NCBI GenBank assembly: GCA_008011715.2
Contig: CP136508.1
Location: forward strand, 6,262,001 to 6,326,000
Source: [Empedobacter] haloabium
Lineage (GTDB): Bacteria; Pseudomonadota; Gammaproteobacteria; Burkholderiales; Burkholderiaceae_D
Length of the DNA: 64,000 bases
Reading direction: 5' to 3'
Below the pieces are notes generated by a model that saw nothing but the letters and a program-made list of their open reading frames with translations, did no database searches and was not told the origin of the DNA. Numbering within the stretch: the first letter of the stretch is position 1; the number at the start of each line of letters is the position of its first letter. Below are positions 9,503 through 19,215 of the stretch, in pieces. Made by a program: the position numbers and the translations under genes.

Positions 9503-10036
9503 ATGGCTGAACTCGCAACCGTCGCCCGTCCTTACGCGGAAGCCCTCTTCCGCGTAGCCCAGGCTGGCAACCTCGCGCAGTGGTCCGATCTGGTGTCCGA
9601 ACTGGCCCAGATCGGTGCCCATCCCGAGGTGCTGGCATATGCCCGCAACCCTAAAGTGTCCGACAGCGATGTGGCGTCGGTCATCCAGGGCCTGCTGAAA
9701 TCGCCGCTTAACGCGGAAGCGAACAACTTCCTCTCGATGCTGATCGAAAACGGCCGCATCGAACTGCTGCCGGAAATCGGCGTGCAATTCCACGAGCTGA
9801 AAAACAGCGTGGAAGGCGCGGCGGATGCCGACATCACCAGCGCATTCGATATGGACGCTGCCCAGACGGCAGGCCTGGTCGCCACGCTGGAAAAGAAATT
9901 CGGCCGCAAGCTCAACCCAAGCGTCACGGTGGATCCATCGCTGATCGGTGGCGTACGCGTGGTGGTCGGCGACGAAGTGCTGGACACTTCGGTACGCGCC
10001 AAGCTGCAACAGCTGCGTGTCGCGCTGGTGTCGTAA
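9503..10036 (+). CDS. atpH: F1Fo ATP synthase subunit delta
   Basis: A 177-residue OSCP/delta subunit linking the top of F1 to subunit b. The N-terminus [15 protein letters not shown] is a family signature, and [25 protein letters not shown] marks the conserved C-terminal end. It starts two bases after atpF, suggesting coupled translation. Confidence 0.97.
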   Translation: MAELATVARPYAEALFRVAQAGNLAQWSDLVSELAQIGAHPEVLAYARNPKVSDSDVASVIQGLLKSPLNAEANNFLSMLIENGRIELLPEIGVQFHELKNSVEGAADADITSAFDMDAAQTAGLVATLEKKFGRKLNPSVTVDPSLIGGVRVVVGDEVLDTSVRAKLQQLRVALVS

Positions 10037-10115
10037 GACATTTGCGTAGCCGCCGCCCGCTTCGGCAGACCCTTATACCCTCGCGCAAGCTGAGAGAAAA
10101 CAATTAGGAGTTAGT

Positions 10116-11657
10116 ATGCAACTCAACCCATCTGAAATCAGCGAGCTGATCAAGAGCCGGATCCAAGGCATTGATGGCGGCGCTGAAGTGCGCAATCAAG
10201 GCACCGTTATCTCGGTTGCCGACGGTATCTGCCGCATCCACGGTCTGTCCGAAGTGATGCAAGGCGAGATGCTGGAATTCCCTGGCAACACCTTCGGTCT
10301 GGCGATGAACCTGGAGCGCGACTCCGTCGGCGCCGTTATCCTGGGTTCCTACGAGCACATCTCGGAAGGCGACACGGTCAAGTGCACCGGCCGCATCCTG
10401 GAAGTGCCGGTCGGTCCGGAACTGCGCGGCCGCGTCGTCAACGCCCTGGGCCAGCCGATCGACGGCAAGGGCCCGGTCGTCACGCAGCTGACCTCGCCAA
10501 TCGAGAAGATCGCACCGGGCGTTATCGCCCGTGAGTCCGTGTCGCAGCCAATGCAGACCGGCCTGAAGTCGATCGACGCGATGGTGCCGATCGGCCGTGG
10601 CCAGCGTGAGCTGATCATTGGCGACCGCCAGACCGGTAAATCGGCTGTCGCAGTCGACGCGATCATCAACCAGAAGGGCCAGGGCATGACGTGTATCTAC
10701 GTCGCCATCGGCCAGAAGGCATCGACCATCAAGAACATCGTGCGTTCGCTGGAACAGCACGGCGCGATGGAATACACGATCGTCGTCGCCGCTTCCGCTT
10801 CGGAATCGGCCGCCATGCAGTACATCTCGGCCTACTCGGGCTGCACGATGGGCGAATACTTCCGCGACCGCGGCGAAGACGCCCTGATCGTGTACGACGA
10901 CCTGTCCAAGCAAGCTGTCGCCTACCGTCAAATTTCCCTGCTGCTGCGCCGCCCACCAGGCCGCGAAGCGTACCCAGGCGACGTGTTCTACCTGCACAGC
11001 CGTCTGCTGGAACGCGCAGCCCGCGTGAACGCCGACTACGTCGAAGCCTTCACCAACGGCGCCGTCAAGGGCAAGACCGGTTCGCTGACGGCCCTGCCGA
11101 TCATCGAAACGCAAGCGGGCGACGTCTCGGCATTCGTGCCGACCAACGTGATCTCGATTACCGACGGCCAGATCTTCCTGGAAACGTCGCTGTTCAACGC
11201 CGGTATCCGTCCTGCGATTAACGCCGGTATCTCGGTGTCGCGCGTCGGTGGCGCTGCCCAGACCAAGGTCATCAAGGGCCTGTCCGGCGGTATCCGTACC
11301 GACCTGGCACAGTACCGTGAACTGGCTGCGTTCGCGCAGTTCGCTTCGGACCTGGACGAATCGACCCGCAAGCAGCTCGAGCGCGGTGCCCGCGTGACGG
11401 AACTGCTGAAGCAGGCGCAGTACTCGCCACTGTCGATCTCCACGATGGCTGCATCGCTGTTCGCCGTCAACAAGGGCTTCCTGGACGATGTGCCGGTCAA
11501 GTCGGTGCTGGCGTTCGAAGCAGGCATGCACGCTTACCTGAAGACCAAGCAAGCCGCTCTGCTGTCCAAGATCGAAGAAACCAAGCAACTGGACAAGGAT
11601 GGCGAAGCTGCGCTGTCCGCCGCCATTGCTGATTTCAAGAAATCGGGCGCATTTTAA
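10116..11657 (+). CDS. atpA: F1Fo ATP synthase subunit alpha
   Basis: A 513-residue F1 alpha subunit, the non-catalytic nucleotide-binding subunit. The Walker A motif GDRQTGKS is at residues 169-176, the family signature [20 protein letters not shown] lies in the middle, and the length matches the family exactly. A strong TAGGAG ribosome site precedes the ATG. A GC-rich hairpin follows in the gap before atpG. Confidence 0.98.
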   Translation: MQLNPSEISELIKSRIQGIDGGAEVRNQGTVISVADGICRIHGLSEVMQGEMLEFPGNTFGLAMNLERDSVGAVILGSYEHISEGDTVKCTGRILEVPVGPELRGRVVNALGQPIDGKGPVVTQLTSPIEKIAPGVIARESVSQPMQTGLKSIDAMVPIGRGQRELIIGDRQTGKSAVAVDAIINQKGQGMTCIYVAIGQKASTIKNIVRSLEQHGAMEYTIVVAASASESAAMQYISAYSGCTMGEYFRDRGEDALIVYDDLSKQAVAYRQISLLLRRPPGREAYPGDVFYLHSRLLERAARVNADYVEAFTNGAVKGKTGSLTALPIIETQAGDVSAFVPTNVISITDGQIFLETSLFNAGIRPAINAGISVSRVGGAAQTKVIKGLSGGIRTDLAQYRELAAFAQFASDLDESTRKQLERGARVTELLKQAQYSPLSISTMAASLFAVNKGFLDDVPVKSVLAFEAGMHAYLKTKQAALLSKIEETKQLDKDGEAALSAAIADFKKSGAF

Positions 11658-11664
11658 GCGTGCT

Positions 11665-11686
11665 GGCGGCCCCCGACGGGGCCGCC
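11665..11686. promoter_or_regulatory. Intercistronic hairpin between atpA and atpG
   Basis: GGCGGCCCC, loop CGAC and GGGGCCGCC form a perfect 9-bp GC stem eight bases after the atpA stop, with no T run. It probably acts at the RNA level (stability or partial attenuation) and not as a full terminator, since atpG and later genes are required in the same complex. Confidence 0.75.
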
Positions 11687-11712
11687 TTCCGACGCAGAAG
11701 GAGTAAGGACTC

Positions 11713-12588
11713 ATGGCAGTAGGCAAAGAGATACGTGGCAAGATCAAGAGCGTAGAAAATACGAAGAAGATCACGAAGGCGATGGAAATGGTCGCCGCAT
11801 CGAAAATGCGCAAGGCGCAGGATCGCATGCGCGCCGCCCGTCCCTACGCGGACAAGATTCGTGTGATCGCGACGAACCTGGCAAGCGCCAATCCGGAATA
11901 CACGCACCCGTTCCTGGCCGAAGCCCAGGGGACGCAAGCGAAAGCCGTGGGGTTCATCATCGTCACGACCGACAAGGGTCTGTGCGGTGGCCTGAACACC
12001 AACGTGCTGCGCCAGGTGACGGCGAAAACCCGTGAACTGGAAGCGGCCGGCAACAAGATCGAAGCCGTGGCGATCGGCAACAAGGGTTTGGGTTTCCTGA
12101 ACCGCGTCGGCGTGCCCGTGGTGGCGCAGGCGACCCAGATCGGCGATACGCCGCACCTGGACAAGCTGATCGGCCCTGTGAAAGTAATGCTGGAGAAGTT
12201 CCAGGAAGGTAAGCTGGACGCCGTCTACCTGTGCTACACCAAGTTCATCAACACGATGAAGCAGGAACCGGTCGTCGAGCAGCTGCTGCCGCTGACGGCG
12301 GACAAGCGCGCTACCGACAAGTCGGCCCACCAGTGGGACTACATCTACGAGCCGGACGCAGCGACCGTCATCGACGAACTGCTGGAACGCTACGTGGAAG
12401 CGCTGGTGTACCAGTCCGTCGCGGAAAACCTGGCGTCCGAGCAATCGGCGCGGATGGTGGCGATGAAGGCCGCCAGCGACAACGCCGGTAACGTCATTGG
12501 CGAGCTGAAGCTGGTCTACAACAAGACCCGCCAGGCAGCAATTACCAAAGAACTCTCTGAAATCGTGTCCGGTGCGGCCGCGGTTTAA
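11713..12588 (+). CDS. atpG: F1Fo ATP synthase subunit gamma
   Basis: A 291-residue central stalk subunit. The N-terminal helix with [20 protein letters not shown] and the C-terminal stretch [15 protein letters not shown] are signatures of F1 gamma, whose two helices rotate inside the alpha/beta hexamer. An AGAAGGAG ribosome site precedes the ATG. Confidence 0.98.
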   Translation: MAVGKEIRGKIKSVENTKKITKAMEMVAASKMRKAQDRMRAARPYADKIRVIATNLASANPEYTHPFLAEAQGTQAKAVGFIIVTTDKGLCGGLNTNVLRQVTAKTRELEAAGNKIEAVAIGNKGLGFLNRVGVPVVAQATQIGDTPHLDKLIGPVKVMLEKFQEGKLDAVYLCYTKFINTMKQEPVVEQLLPLTADKRATDKSAHQWDYIYEPDAATVIDELLERYVEALVYQSVAENLASEQSARMVAMKAASDNAGNVIGELKLVYNKTRQAAITKELSEIVSGAAAV

Positions 12589-14019
<1,431 letters not shown>

Positions 14020-14026
14020 TCGAGAT

Positions 14027-14051
14027 GGCCCCACGTGACGCACGTGGGGCC
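14027..14051. promoter_or_regulatory. Intercistronic hairpin between atpD and atpC
   Basis: GGCCCCACGTG, a three-base ACG loop and its perfect complement CACGTGGGGCC make an 11-bp stem seven bases after the atpD stop and 20 bases before the atpC start. There is no T tract. It could set the lower atpC:atpD stoichiometry by RNA stability or partial termination. Confidence 0.8.
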
Positions 14052-14071
14052 GTTCAACCTTAGGATTGACA

Positions 14072-14497
14072 ATGGCAAATACTATTCACGTCGACGTGGT
14101 CTCGGCAGAAGAGCTGATCTTCTCCGGCGAAGCCACGTTCGTCGCGTTGCCGGGCGAACAGGGCGAGCTGGGTATCTACCCGAAGCACACGCCGCTGATC
14201 ACCCGTATCCGTCCGGGCGCGGTACGCATCCAGGTGCAAGGCAAGTCGGAAGAGGAGTTTGTCTTCGTTGCCGGCGGCCTGCTGGAAGTGCAGCCGAACG
14301 CCGTGACGGTACTGGCCGACACCGCGATCCGTGGCGCCGACCTGGATGAAGCCAAGGCACAAGCCGCCAAAAAACTGGCGGAAGAGAACCTGGCCAACAA
14401 CAAGACCGGCATCGACTACGCGAAAGCCCAGGCGGAACTGGCAGCGGCCATCGGCCAGCTGGCAGCGATCGCCAAACTGCGCCAGACCAAGCACTGA
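14072..14497 (+). CDS. atpC: F1Fo ATP synthase subunit epsilon
   Basis: A 141-residue epsilon subunit: an N-terminal beta-sandwich ([33 protein letters not shown]) and a C-terminal helical hairpin ([16 protein letters not shown]) that inhibits ATP hydrolysis. ATG 14072 is chosen since TTAGGA lies six bases upstream; a TTG two codons earlier is less likely. It ends the operon before a strong terminator. Confidence 0.97.
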   Translation: MANTIHVDVVSAEELIFSGEATFVALPGEQGELGIYPKHTPLITRIRPGAVRIQVQGKSEEEFVFVAGGLLEVQPNAVTVLADTAIRGADLDEAKAQAAKKLAEENLANNKTGIDYAKAQAELAAAIGQLAAIAKLRQTKH

Positions 14498-14517
14498 TCT
14501 GGACGCATCCCTAAAAA

Positions 14518-14540
14518 GGCAGCCTCGGCTGCCTTTTTTT
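14518..14540 (+). terminator. Rho-independent terminator of the atp operon
   Basis: GGCAGCC, loop TC and GGCTGCC form a 7-bp stem followed by seven T. It cleanly ends the atp transcript; base composition changes sharply just downstream. Confidence 0.93.
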
Positions 14541-14635
14541 GTGTCTGATGTTCTGCCACAATGCAGCAAAGCTGATCTCGTCTACAGTGCCTGCTCAACG
14601 AGTCGAGACAGAACATACTACGTATAGGAACGATT

Positions 14636-16654
14636 ATGTCGAGCAGTTACTTCTTTTGCCAAGCGGAAAAAAATGAACAAAATTCTGCCTTTTTGGATTC
14701 CTTGGAAAATTATGCCGACCAATTTAAGCGGCAAGTCTTTGTAATTGATAGACCTTTAGGAGACACCAAATATAACTATGATTTTAAGGACGGTTTTGTT
14801 CTTCTGATTCCTGACTTTAAAATTACATTTTTAAATTTTGGTGGCGATCCGGACGATTTTAGCGACTATTTCGCAGATTTTGTAGAAGATGTTGGCTCGA
14901 TCTCAGACAAGTTTAGGTATAAGTCTTTGATCGGTCGTCCTAGAGAGTGGAAAGATAGACTACTTCATATCCAAGAATATTCTTTGGAGTTGGATGACGT
15001 CGCCAAATTTCTTGAGCCGATAAAAATTACGGATGGCATGGAAAAAAAGCGGGTGGAGCTGCTTATTTCCCTCCTTACAGGCAGTATCAATGATATTGAG
15101 AAGGTTAAGGGTGATCTTCCAAATAATATACTTGATAAGGTAAAGCAAAAAATATTGCTTTTTGATGGTGATCAAACCAGATTCGTCTACCAGAAGTTGG
15201 ATAAGTCGCCGATCACAATACAAGGGCTTTCAGGAACAGGGAAAACTGAACTGCTGCTACATAAGCTAAAGGAGCTGTATGTATCTCAGCAAAACTCCAG
15301 AATCATGTTCACGTGCCACAATCACGTCCTATCTGACACGTTGAGAAAGCGCATTCCTGACTTCTTCACTTTTATGAAAGTGGAGGAACAAATTAAGTGG
15401 GAAGAGCGACTCTGGTGTGTCAGTGCATGGGGCTCACAAAATAACGAAAATTCTGGCGCTTACAGTTTTATAACCAATTTTTATGAAATTTCGTTCCATC
15501 GATTTAGTGGTTCGATGACTTTTGCCCGTGCTTGTCAAATCGCGCTTACAGAAATCGAGAGCTCTTCTAATAAGGGTAGTTTTGCTTTTGATTATATGTT
15601 GGTTGACGAAAGCCAAGACTTTCCGAGCGAGTTTCTGCAGCTTTGTCAGAAGGTAACGAAGAATACAGTATATATCGCAGGGGATATTTTCCAGAGCATC
15701 TTTGATTCAGAAAAGATTGATGAAATATCGTCCGATTTTTTGTTGAGTAAGTGCTATCGGACTGATCCTCGTACATTGATGTTTTCACACGCCCTTGGAA
15801 TGGGCCTCTTTGAAGCCAAAAAGCTTAATTGGCTCGAGGATTCCGAATGGGCCAACTGTGGCTATATCGTTAATCGACCAGCTCCCGGAGTTCTGCAACT
15901 TACGCGTGAACCTCTACGCCGTTTTGAGGATATTGATCCGGCGAAACTTAGCAGTGTAGAGCTAGTGTCTCTACAAAAAGACGAGGAAGTTGAATCAGCA
16001 GTAATGTCGATTTTAAGATCGATTCGGGCCGAGAACCCTACAGTTCTCGCGGACGATATTGGTATCGTGTTTCTCGGAACTGGTAAGAGAGTCTATGCTA
16101 TCGCAGACTTTTTGGCCTTCCACATACCACGAGAGTTTGACTGGCAGGTAAATAAAGCATATGAGACAAAGCAGAAGTTAAAAGATGCTATCTTCATTAC
16201 TAACAAGAATAATGTCAAGGGCCTAGAGTTTCCGTTTGTTATCTGTGTGAGCGAGTATATCGGTGACAGCTACACTCAACGCAACTCCCTCTATATGACA
16301 ATGACGCGATCGTTCATCAAATCGTACCTTATACTGTCGAGTGAGCTAAATGTAGAGCTTTTGCCAATTTTACGTAGAGGCCTGAAAACTATCGAGGATA
16401 ATGGTGCAATGCTTATTAAGGAGCCCAGCCCTCCTGAAAAGGAGCGTATTCGCACAACGATCGCCGGCGCCAAAAAGAATGTGTCGTTTTATGATTTTGT
16501 CTATGGTATTTTTGAAGAGTTGGGAATTCCTGCAGCGTATAGAAAGCAGGTTTTCGACGCGACTAGAATTATGCTGAATGAGGTTTTCGATCACGAAACG
16601 GTATCTGATACGGTTCGCTACACATATAATCGAATCACTGGGGTGAAAATGTGA
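14636..16654 (+). CDS. Superfamily 1 (UvrD/Rep-like) helicase, possible defence protein
   Basis: A 672-residue protein with a complete SF1 motor: Q-motif DGDQ (177-180), Walker A GLSGTGKT (197-204), Walker B DESQD (324-328), motif III GDIFQSIF (349-356), motif IV YRTDPR (374-379), motif V VKGLEFPFVI (527-536) and motif VI YMTMTRS (553-559). The first 175 residues are not recognised; no nuclease motif was seen there. About 115 residues follow motif VI. AGGAA precedes ATG 14636. The gene is AT-rich unlike its neighbours and overlaps the next gene by four bases, so the two form an operon. Helicases of this sort paired with a small unknown protein often occur in anti-phage systems, but no known system (for example Gabija, which needs a GajA nuclease) is matched. 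Function is inference. Confidence 0.8.
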   Translation: MSSSYFFCQAEKNEQNSAFLDSLENYADQFKRQVFVIDRPLGDTKYNYDFKDGFVLLIPDFKITFLNFGGDPDDFSDYFADFVEDVGSISDKFRYKSLIGRPREWKDRLLHIQEYSLELDDVAKFLEPIKITDGMEKKRVELLISLLTGSINDIEKVKGDLPNNILDKVKQKILLFDGDQTRFVYQKLDKSPITIQGLSGTGKTELLLHKLKELYVSQQNSRIMFTCHNHVLSDTLRKRIPDFFTFMKVEEQIKWEERLWCVSAWGSQNNENSGAYSFITNFYEISFHRFSGSMTFARACQIALTEIESSSNKGSFAFDYMLVDESQDFPSEFLQLCQKVTKNTVYIAGDIFQSIFDSEKIDEISSDFLLSKCYRTDPRTLMFSHALGMGLFEAKKLNWLEDSEWANCGYIVNRPAPGVLQLTREPLRRFEDIDPAKLSSVELVSLQKDEEVESAVMSILRSIRAENPTVLADDIGIVFLGTGKRVYAIADFLAFHIPREFDWQVNKAYETKQKLKDAIFITNKNNVKGLEFPFVICVSEYIGDSYTQRNSLYMTMTRSFIKSYLILSSELNVELLPILRRGLKTIEDNGAMLIKEPSPPEKERIRTTIAGAKKNVSFYDFVYGIFEELGIPAAYRKQVFDATRIMLNEVFDHETVSDTVRYTYNRITGVKM

Positions 16655-17295
16655 AGGTATTCCACTTCGGTCTGGATAAGCGCCAGGTTGATCTATTGTT
16701 CTCGCCATTAAGGACAAAAGTCGACGTGATACGTCTGCTTATGAACACCATAAAGATCATGTTGGTTGGGGATAAGCTTCCAACGGAACGAACCGCAGGG
16801 ATGCTTACACTACGGGTTTCGTCAATGAACCGGCTAATTTTTTCCGCAGTGGACAAGATTTTTTCCATCAGTTTTCCGTTCACTACTTTACAACAAGAGG
16901 ATTGTCTGCGGTTTGAATCAGATTACTGTGACGACATCGATCACCGCATTACCTCAGAAATACTCGCGCTCGTCAATAGTAGACATTATACCGATTTTAC
17001 TGATATATTCGGTTTTGCTGACGCAGTAATAGAGGCGGGTGAGGATCATGAAGATTTATGGGGCTTAGTGCGAGAACTGATGATGTTCGAGGATAATTAT
17101 TTGCGCTATGACCATGACCCCATCAGAGCAGACGGCAAGAGGCATCCCCTGCATCATCTTGATATCAGTTATACCTCGTCCGGTACATTCAAGCTGGGTT
17201 TGGCTGGTCGAGTCACTCCAGAGGTGTTCGTCGATATTCTTGACGTGGAGTCTGATTGTCATTTCCTCGATACGAAATGTGGGGATTTTCGATGA
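16651..17295 (+). CDS. Hypothetical protein, partner of the SF1 helicase
   Basis: A 214-residue soluble protein with no recognised domain. It starts with GTG inside the helicase stop (GTGA overlap), which indicates translational coupling and a joint function. It is mixed alpha/beta by eye and acidic in its middle; the C-terminal part, with LRYDHDP (151-157), HHLDISYTSSGTFKLGL (168-184) and a Cys/His/Asp-containing tail, looks like a folded conserved module. No membrane segment, signal peptide or nuclease motif is evident, although the His/Asp cluster at 153-175 could be catalytic. Codon use is AT-rich like the helicase. It ends by overlapping the next gene by four bases (ATGA). It might be a sensor, effector or adaptor; nothing in the sequence decides. 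Confidence 0.75.
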   Translation: MKVFHFGLDKRQVDLLFSPLRTKVDVIRLLMNTIKIMLVGDKLPTERTAGMLTLRVSSMNRLIFSAVDKIFSISFPFTTLQQEDCLRFESDYCDDIDHRITSEILALVNSRHYTDFTDIFGFADAVIEAGEDHEDLWGLVRELMMFEDNYLRYDHDPIRADGKRHPLHHLDISYTSSGTFKLGLAGRVTPEVFVDILDVESDCHFLDTKCGDFR

Positions 17296-18236
17296 CCAGT
17301 GTTTGCAGAGTGATCGGCGGACTATTGGTTTCGCTGGCATGTTCAAACGGTCAAGCTGAGCAATCAATGCGAATCATGGACCTCAGCCTTGCGTTTGACG
17401 AGTTCTACACGCGTACCGAGCTGATGTCGCTACCGGCCCGAGTCGAGGAATTCCGTCGCAGCATCGGCGCGCGCTTTCCCCAGTTTTACGGCGACGAGCG
17501 TATTCAATACTCCCATGCCGAGCAGGACGAACGCATCGGCACGGCCATCGTCAAATACCCGGCCATGCGCGATACCTACCTGCAGAAGGCGCGCACGTTC
17601 GGTTCCCGGCTGACCGGCTACGTCAACTCGTTCCAGGCCCGTTTTCCCGACTACCGTTACGATGGCGAGATCTGGCTGCTGCACTCGCTGGGCGAGATGG
17701 ACGGCGGCACGCGCACCCTGGCCAGCAAGGATTACCTGATCTTCGGTGCCGACGGCCTGGCGCGCTTTCACGCCGGCGGCGACGATGGCGCCTTCTTCCA
17801 CCATGAGCTGTTTCATACTTACCACGAGCCGGCGCTGGCAGCGTGCCCGGAAACCGTCGTGTGGAAATCGTTGTGGACGGAAGGCCTGGCCGTCTACGTG
17901 TCGCAACAGATGCACCCCGAGGCCAACGACAAGGAACTGCTGACGGATTTCCCCGCGGGTACGGTGGCGAAAACCAGGGCGGCGCTGCCGGCTGCATGGG
18001 AGCAGCTGGACAAGGTGCTCAACAGCAGCGATCGCCAGGTCAATGCCAGCCTGTTCCAGCTGAGCAGCCGCGACAAGACCTTGCCGCAGCGGCGTGGGTA
18101 TTACCTGGGCTACCTGGTGGCGCAGGAAGCGGCCAAGTCGCGCGACGTGGCCGAGCTGGCGAAACTGGGCTGTGGGCCGGCACGGGAGCTGGTGACGGCG
18201 ACGGTACGCAAGCTCAAGAGTGGAGTATCGCACTAA
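17292..18236 (+). CDS. Secreted HExxH metallopeptidase-like protein
   Basis: A 314-residue protein with a short N-terminal signal-like segment (hydrophobic residues 8-17, possible cleavage after GQA at 22). The zinc-binding motif HELFH occupies residues 171-175, and a downstream glutamate in WTEGLAVYVS (E198) could be the third ligand, as in gluzincin-type peptidases of the DUF2268 kind. It is probably exported to the periplasm. ATG 17292 overlaps the preceding stop (ATGA). The first 25-30 codons are less GC-rich and the rest is ordinary GC-rich host sequence, so the island junction seems to lie within or next to the signal-peptide coding part. A native operon link to the helicase is therefore doubtful. 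Confidence 0.65.
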   Translation: MTSVCRVIGGLLVSLACSNGQAEQSMRIMDLSLAFDEFYTRTELMSLPARVEEFRRSIGARFPQFYGDERIQYSHAEQDERIGTAIVKYPAMRDTYLQKARTFGSRLTGYVNSFQARFPDYRYDGEIWLLHSLGEMDGGTRTLASKDYLIFGADGLARFHAGGDDGAFFHHELFHTYHEPALAACPETVVWKSLWTEGLAVYVSQQMHPEANDKELLTDFPAGTVAKTRAALPAAWEQLDKVLNSSDRQVNASLFQLSSRDKTLPQRRGYYLGYLVAQEAAKSRDVAELAKLGCGPARELVTATVRKLKSGVSH

Positions 18237-18249
18237 CGCTCGATCCGCC

Positions 18250-18276
18250 GGGGTCTGTCCCCCTGGGGACTGACCC
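18250..18276. repeat. REP-like palindrome, copy A
   Basis: GGGGTCTGTCCCC, three bases, then GGGACTGACCC: an imperfect palindrome shortly after the peptidase gene. It pairs with the inverted copy at 18315 across 38 bases. Confidence 0.8.
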
Positions 18277-18314
18277 AGAAGTTACCATGGTTCGTGGCTT
18301 TGCAAGCAAACTTC

Positions 18315-18341
18315 GGGGTCAGTCCCATAGGGACAGACCCC
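18315..18341. repeat. REP-like palindrome, copy B (inverted)
   Basis: GGGGTCAGTCCC, ATA, GGGACAGACCCC is the reverse complement of the copy A type. The A/B pair lies between the convergent peptidase and lipoprotein genes and could fold into one long stem or act as a bidirectional terminator. Confidence 0.8.
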
Positions 18342-18358
18342 AGCTGCACAGGTGTTTT

Positions 18359-18910
18359 CTACTGGCACAGCCCGAACGCCTTGCGCTCGGGGAACCAGCG
18401 ATAGGTAAAGGTACGCAGCGGATACTTGTCGCCGCCGATGACCAGCGCCGGCGGCGTCAGGTCGAACCGCTCCGGCAGTTTCGATTGCACACGCAGCCGC
18501 GCGCGCCATTGCGTATGGTCCGAATTCGCCACCGCGATCAGCAGTTTCGGCACCCCTTCGATCGAATCGACGATCTCCGGCCGCGTGTCCGTGCCGCGCG
18601 AATAGAACGTCACCACCTCCGCGCGGGCGATGCGTTCCCCCTTCGGCTGCGTGACGGGGTAGCTCAGCGTGGCAAAGCGGGCCTGGGTTCCACGCGGCAG
18701 CAAATAGACCAGGCCGAACTCGGCGCCGCCGTCCGGTAACGTCACCGGGCTGGTTGCCGTGACCGTGATGCCGTCCGGCAGGTCGAAGCGCGACGTTTCC
18801 ACGTACTCGCTGCAAGCCGGCGTTTTCGCCATGTACAGCTGGACAGGCTGGTAATCACTGCAGGCGCACAGCGCCAGCAGCAGGGGAGTGAGAAGCGCGA
18901 AACGGCGCAT
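18359..18910 (-). CDS. Putative lipoprotein of unknown function
   Basis: A 183-residue protein starting MRRFALLTPLLLALCACSDY: a positively charged start, hydrophobic core and a cysteine in LCAC fitting a lipobox, so it is probably a membrane-anchored periplasmic lipoprotein. The rest is beta-rich by eye with two further cysteines near the ends (PACSEY and the penultimate Cys of FGLCQ). No family was recognised. ATG 18910 is chosen because it starts the signal peptide; the frame extends further upstream without reason. It is divergent from the large Calx-beta gene. Confidence 0.7.
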   Translation of the reverse strand: MRRFALLTPLLLALCACSDYQPVQLYMAKTPACSEYVETSRFDLPDGITVTATSPVTLPDGGAEFGLVYLLPRGTQARFATLSYPVTQPKGERIARAEVVTFYSRGTDTRPEIVDSIEGVPKLLIAVANSDHTQWRARLRVQSKLPERFDLTPPALVIGGDKYPLRTFTYRWFPERKAFGLCQ

Positions 18911-19215
18911 GGCAAGGTGATCCCTCAACGAAAGAGCGCCAGTGTAGCGCAGCGCCACGGCTTGCAACAGGTGTGCCGCGCGCAGCCCGATGTCGCGGCC
19001 CGGCAACGCAGGTTGATGTTGTGTTACGGAAAAACCGACACTCGTCGGGTTTCTTTTGCTCAACTAACCGACTCGCGCTATCCTGCCAGCAGCGGCCCCA
19101 AATCCTGCCGTGCCCGTCGTCGTGTGCCCCATCCCCGCCATTTGTTCCTCTTCGTGCCGCTCCGTTGCCGGACCCTCGCGCGATGCGAACGTTCCCCCTA
19201 TCGCAGAGGCATCAC
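18911..19215. other. Divergent intergenic region between lipoprotein and Calx-beta gene
   Basis: About 300 bases without a gene. It holds a candidate plus-strand promoter at 19056-19084 and should also hold the lipoprotein promoter, for which no convincing boxes were seen. No repeats noticed. Confidence 0.6.
19056..19084 (+). promoter_or_regulatory. Candidate promoter of the first Calx-beta gene
   Basis: TTGCTC (19056-19061), a 17-base spacer and TATCCT (19079-19084) lie about 130 bases before the ATG. Match is moderate; a long 5' leader would result. Confidence 0.4.

Larger units (their letters stand above)
14541..17340 (+). mobile_element. AT-rich genomic island with a two-gene helicase operon
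   Basis: From just after the atp terminator to about the start of the peptidase gene the sequence becomes AT-rich (about 40% G+C by eye against about 65% elsewhere), with AT-ending codons and far more stop codons in the other frames. No integrase, transposase, tRNA, terminal inverted repeat or clear target duplication is visible, so the term island rests on composition and gene content alone. It contains the helicase and the 214-residue gene. The right edge lies near the 5' end of the next gene and is blurred. Confidence 0.7.

Noticed and set aside
14027..14051. Additional parS site (contains CACGTG)
   Set aside because: The CACGTG-like segments are arms of a hairpin and lack the GTTCC or GTTTC flanks.
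14636..16654. Gabija-type defence system (GajB-like helicase)
   Set aside because: No GajA OLD-type nuclease gene is adjacent; the partner is an unrelated 214-residue protein.
14541..17340. Integrated prophage or transposon
   Set aside because: No integrase, transposase, terminal repeats or phage structural genes were seen; only composition marks it as foreign.
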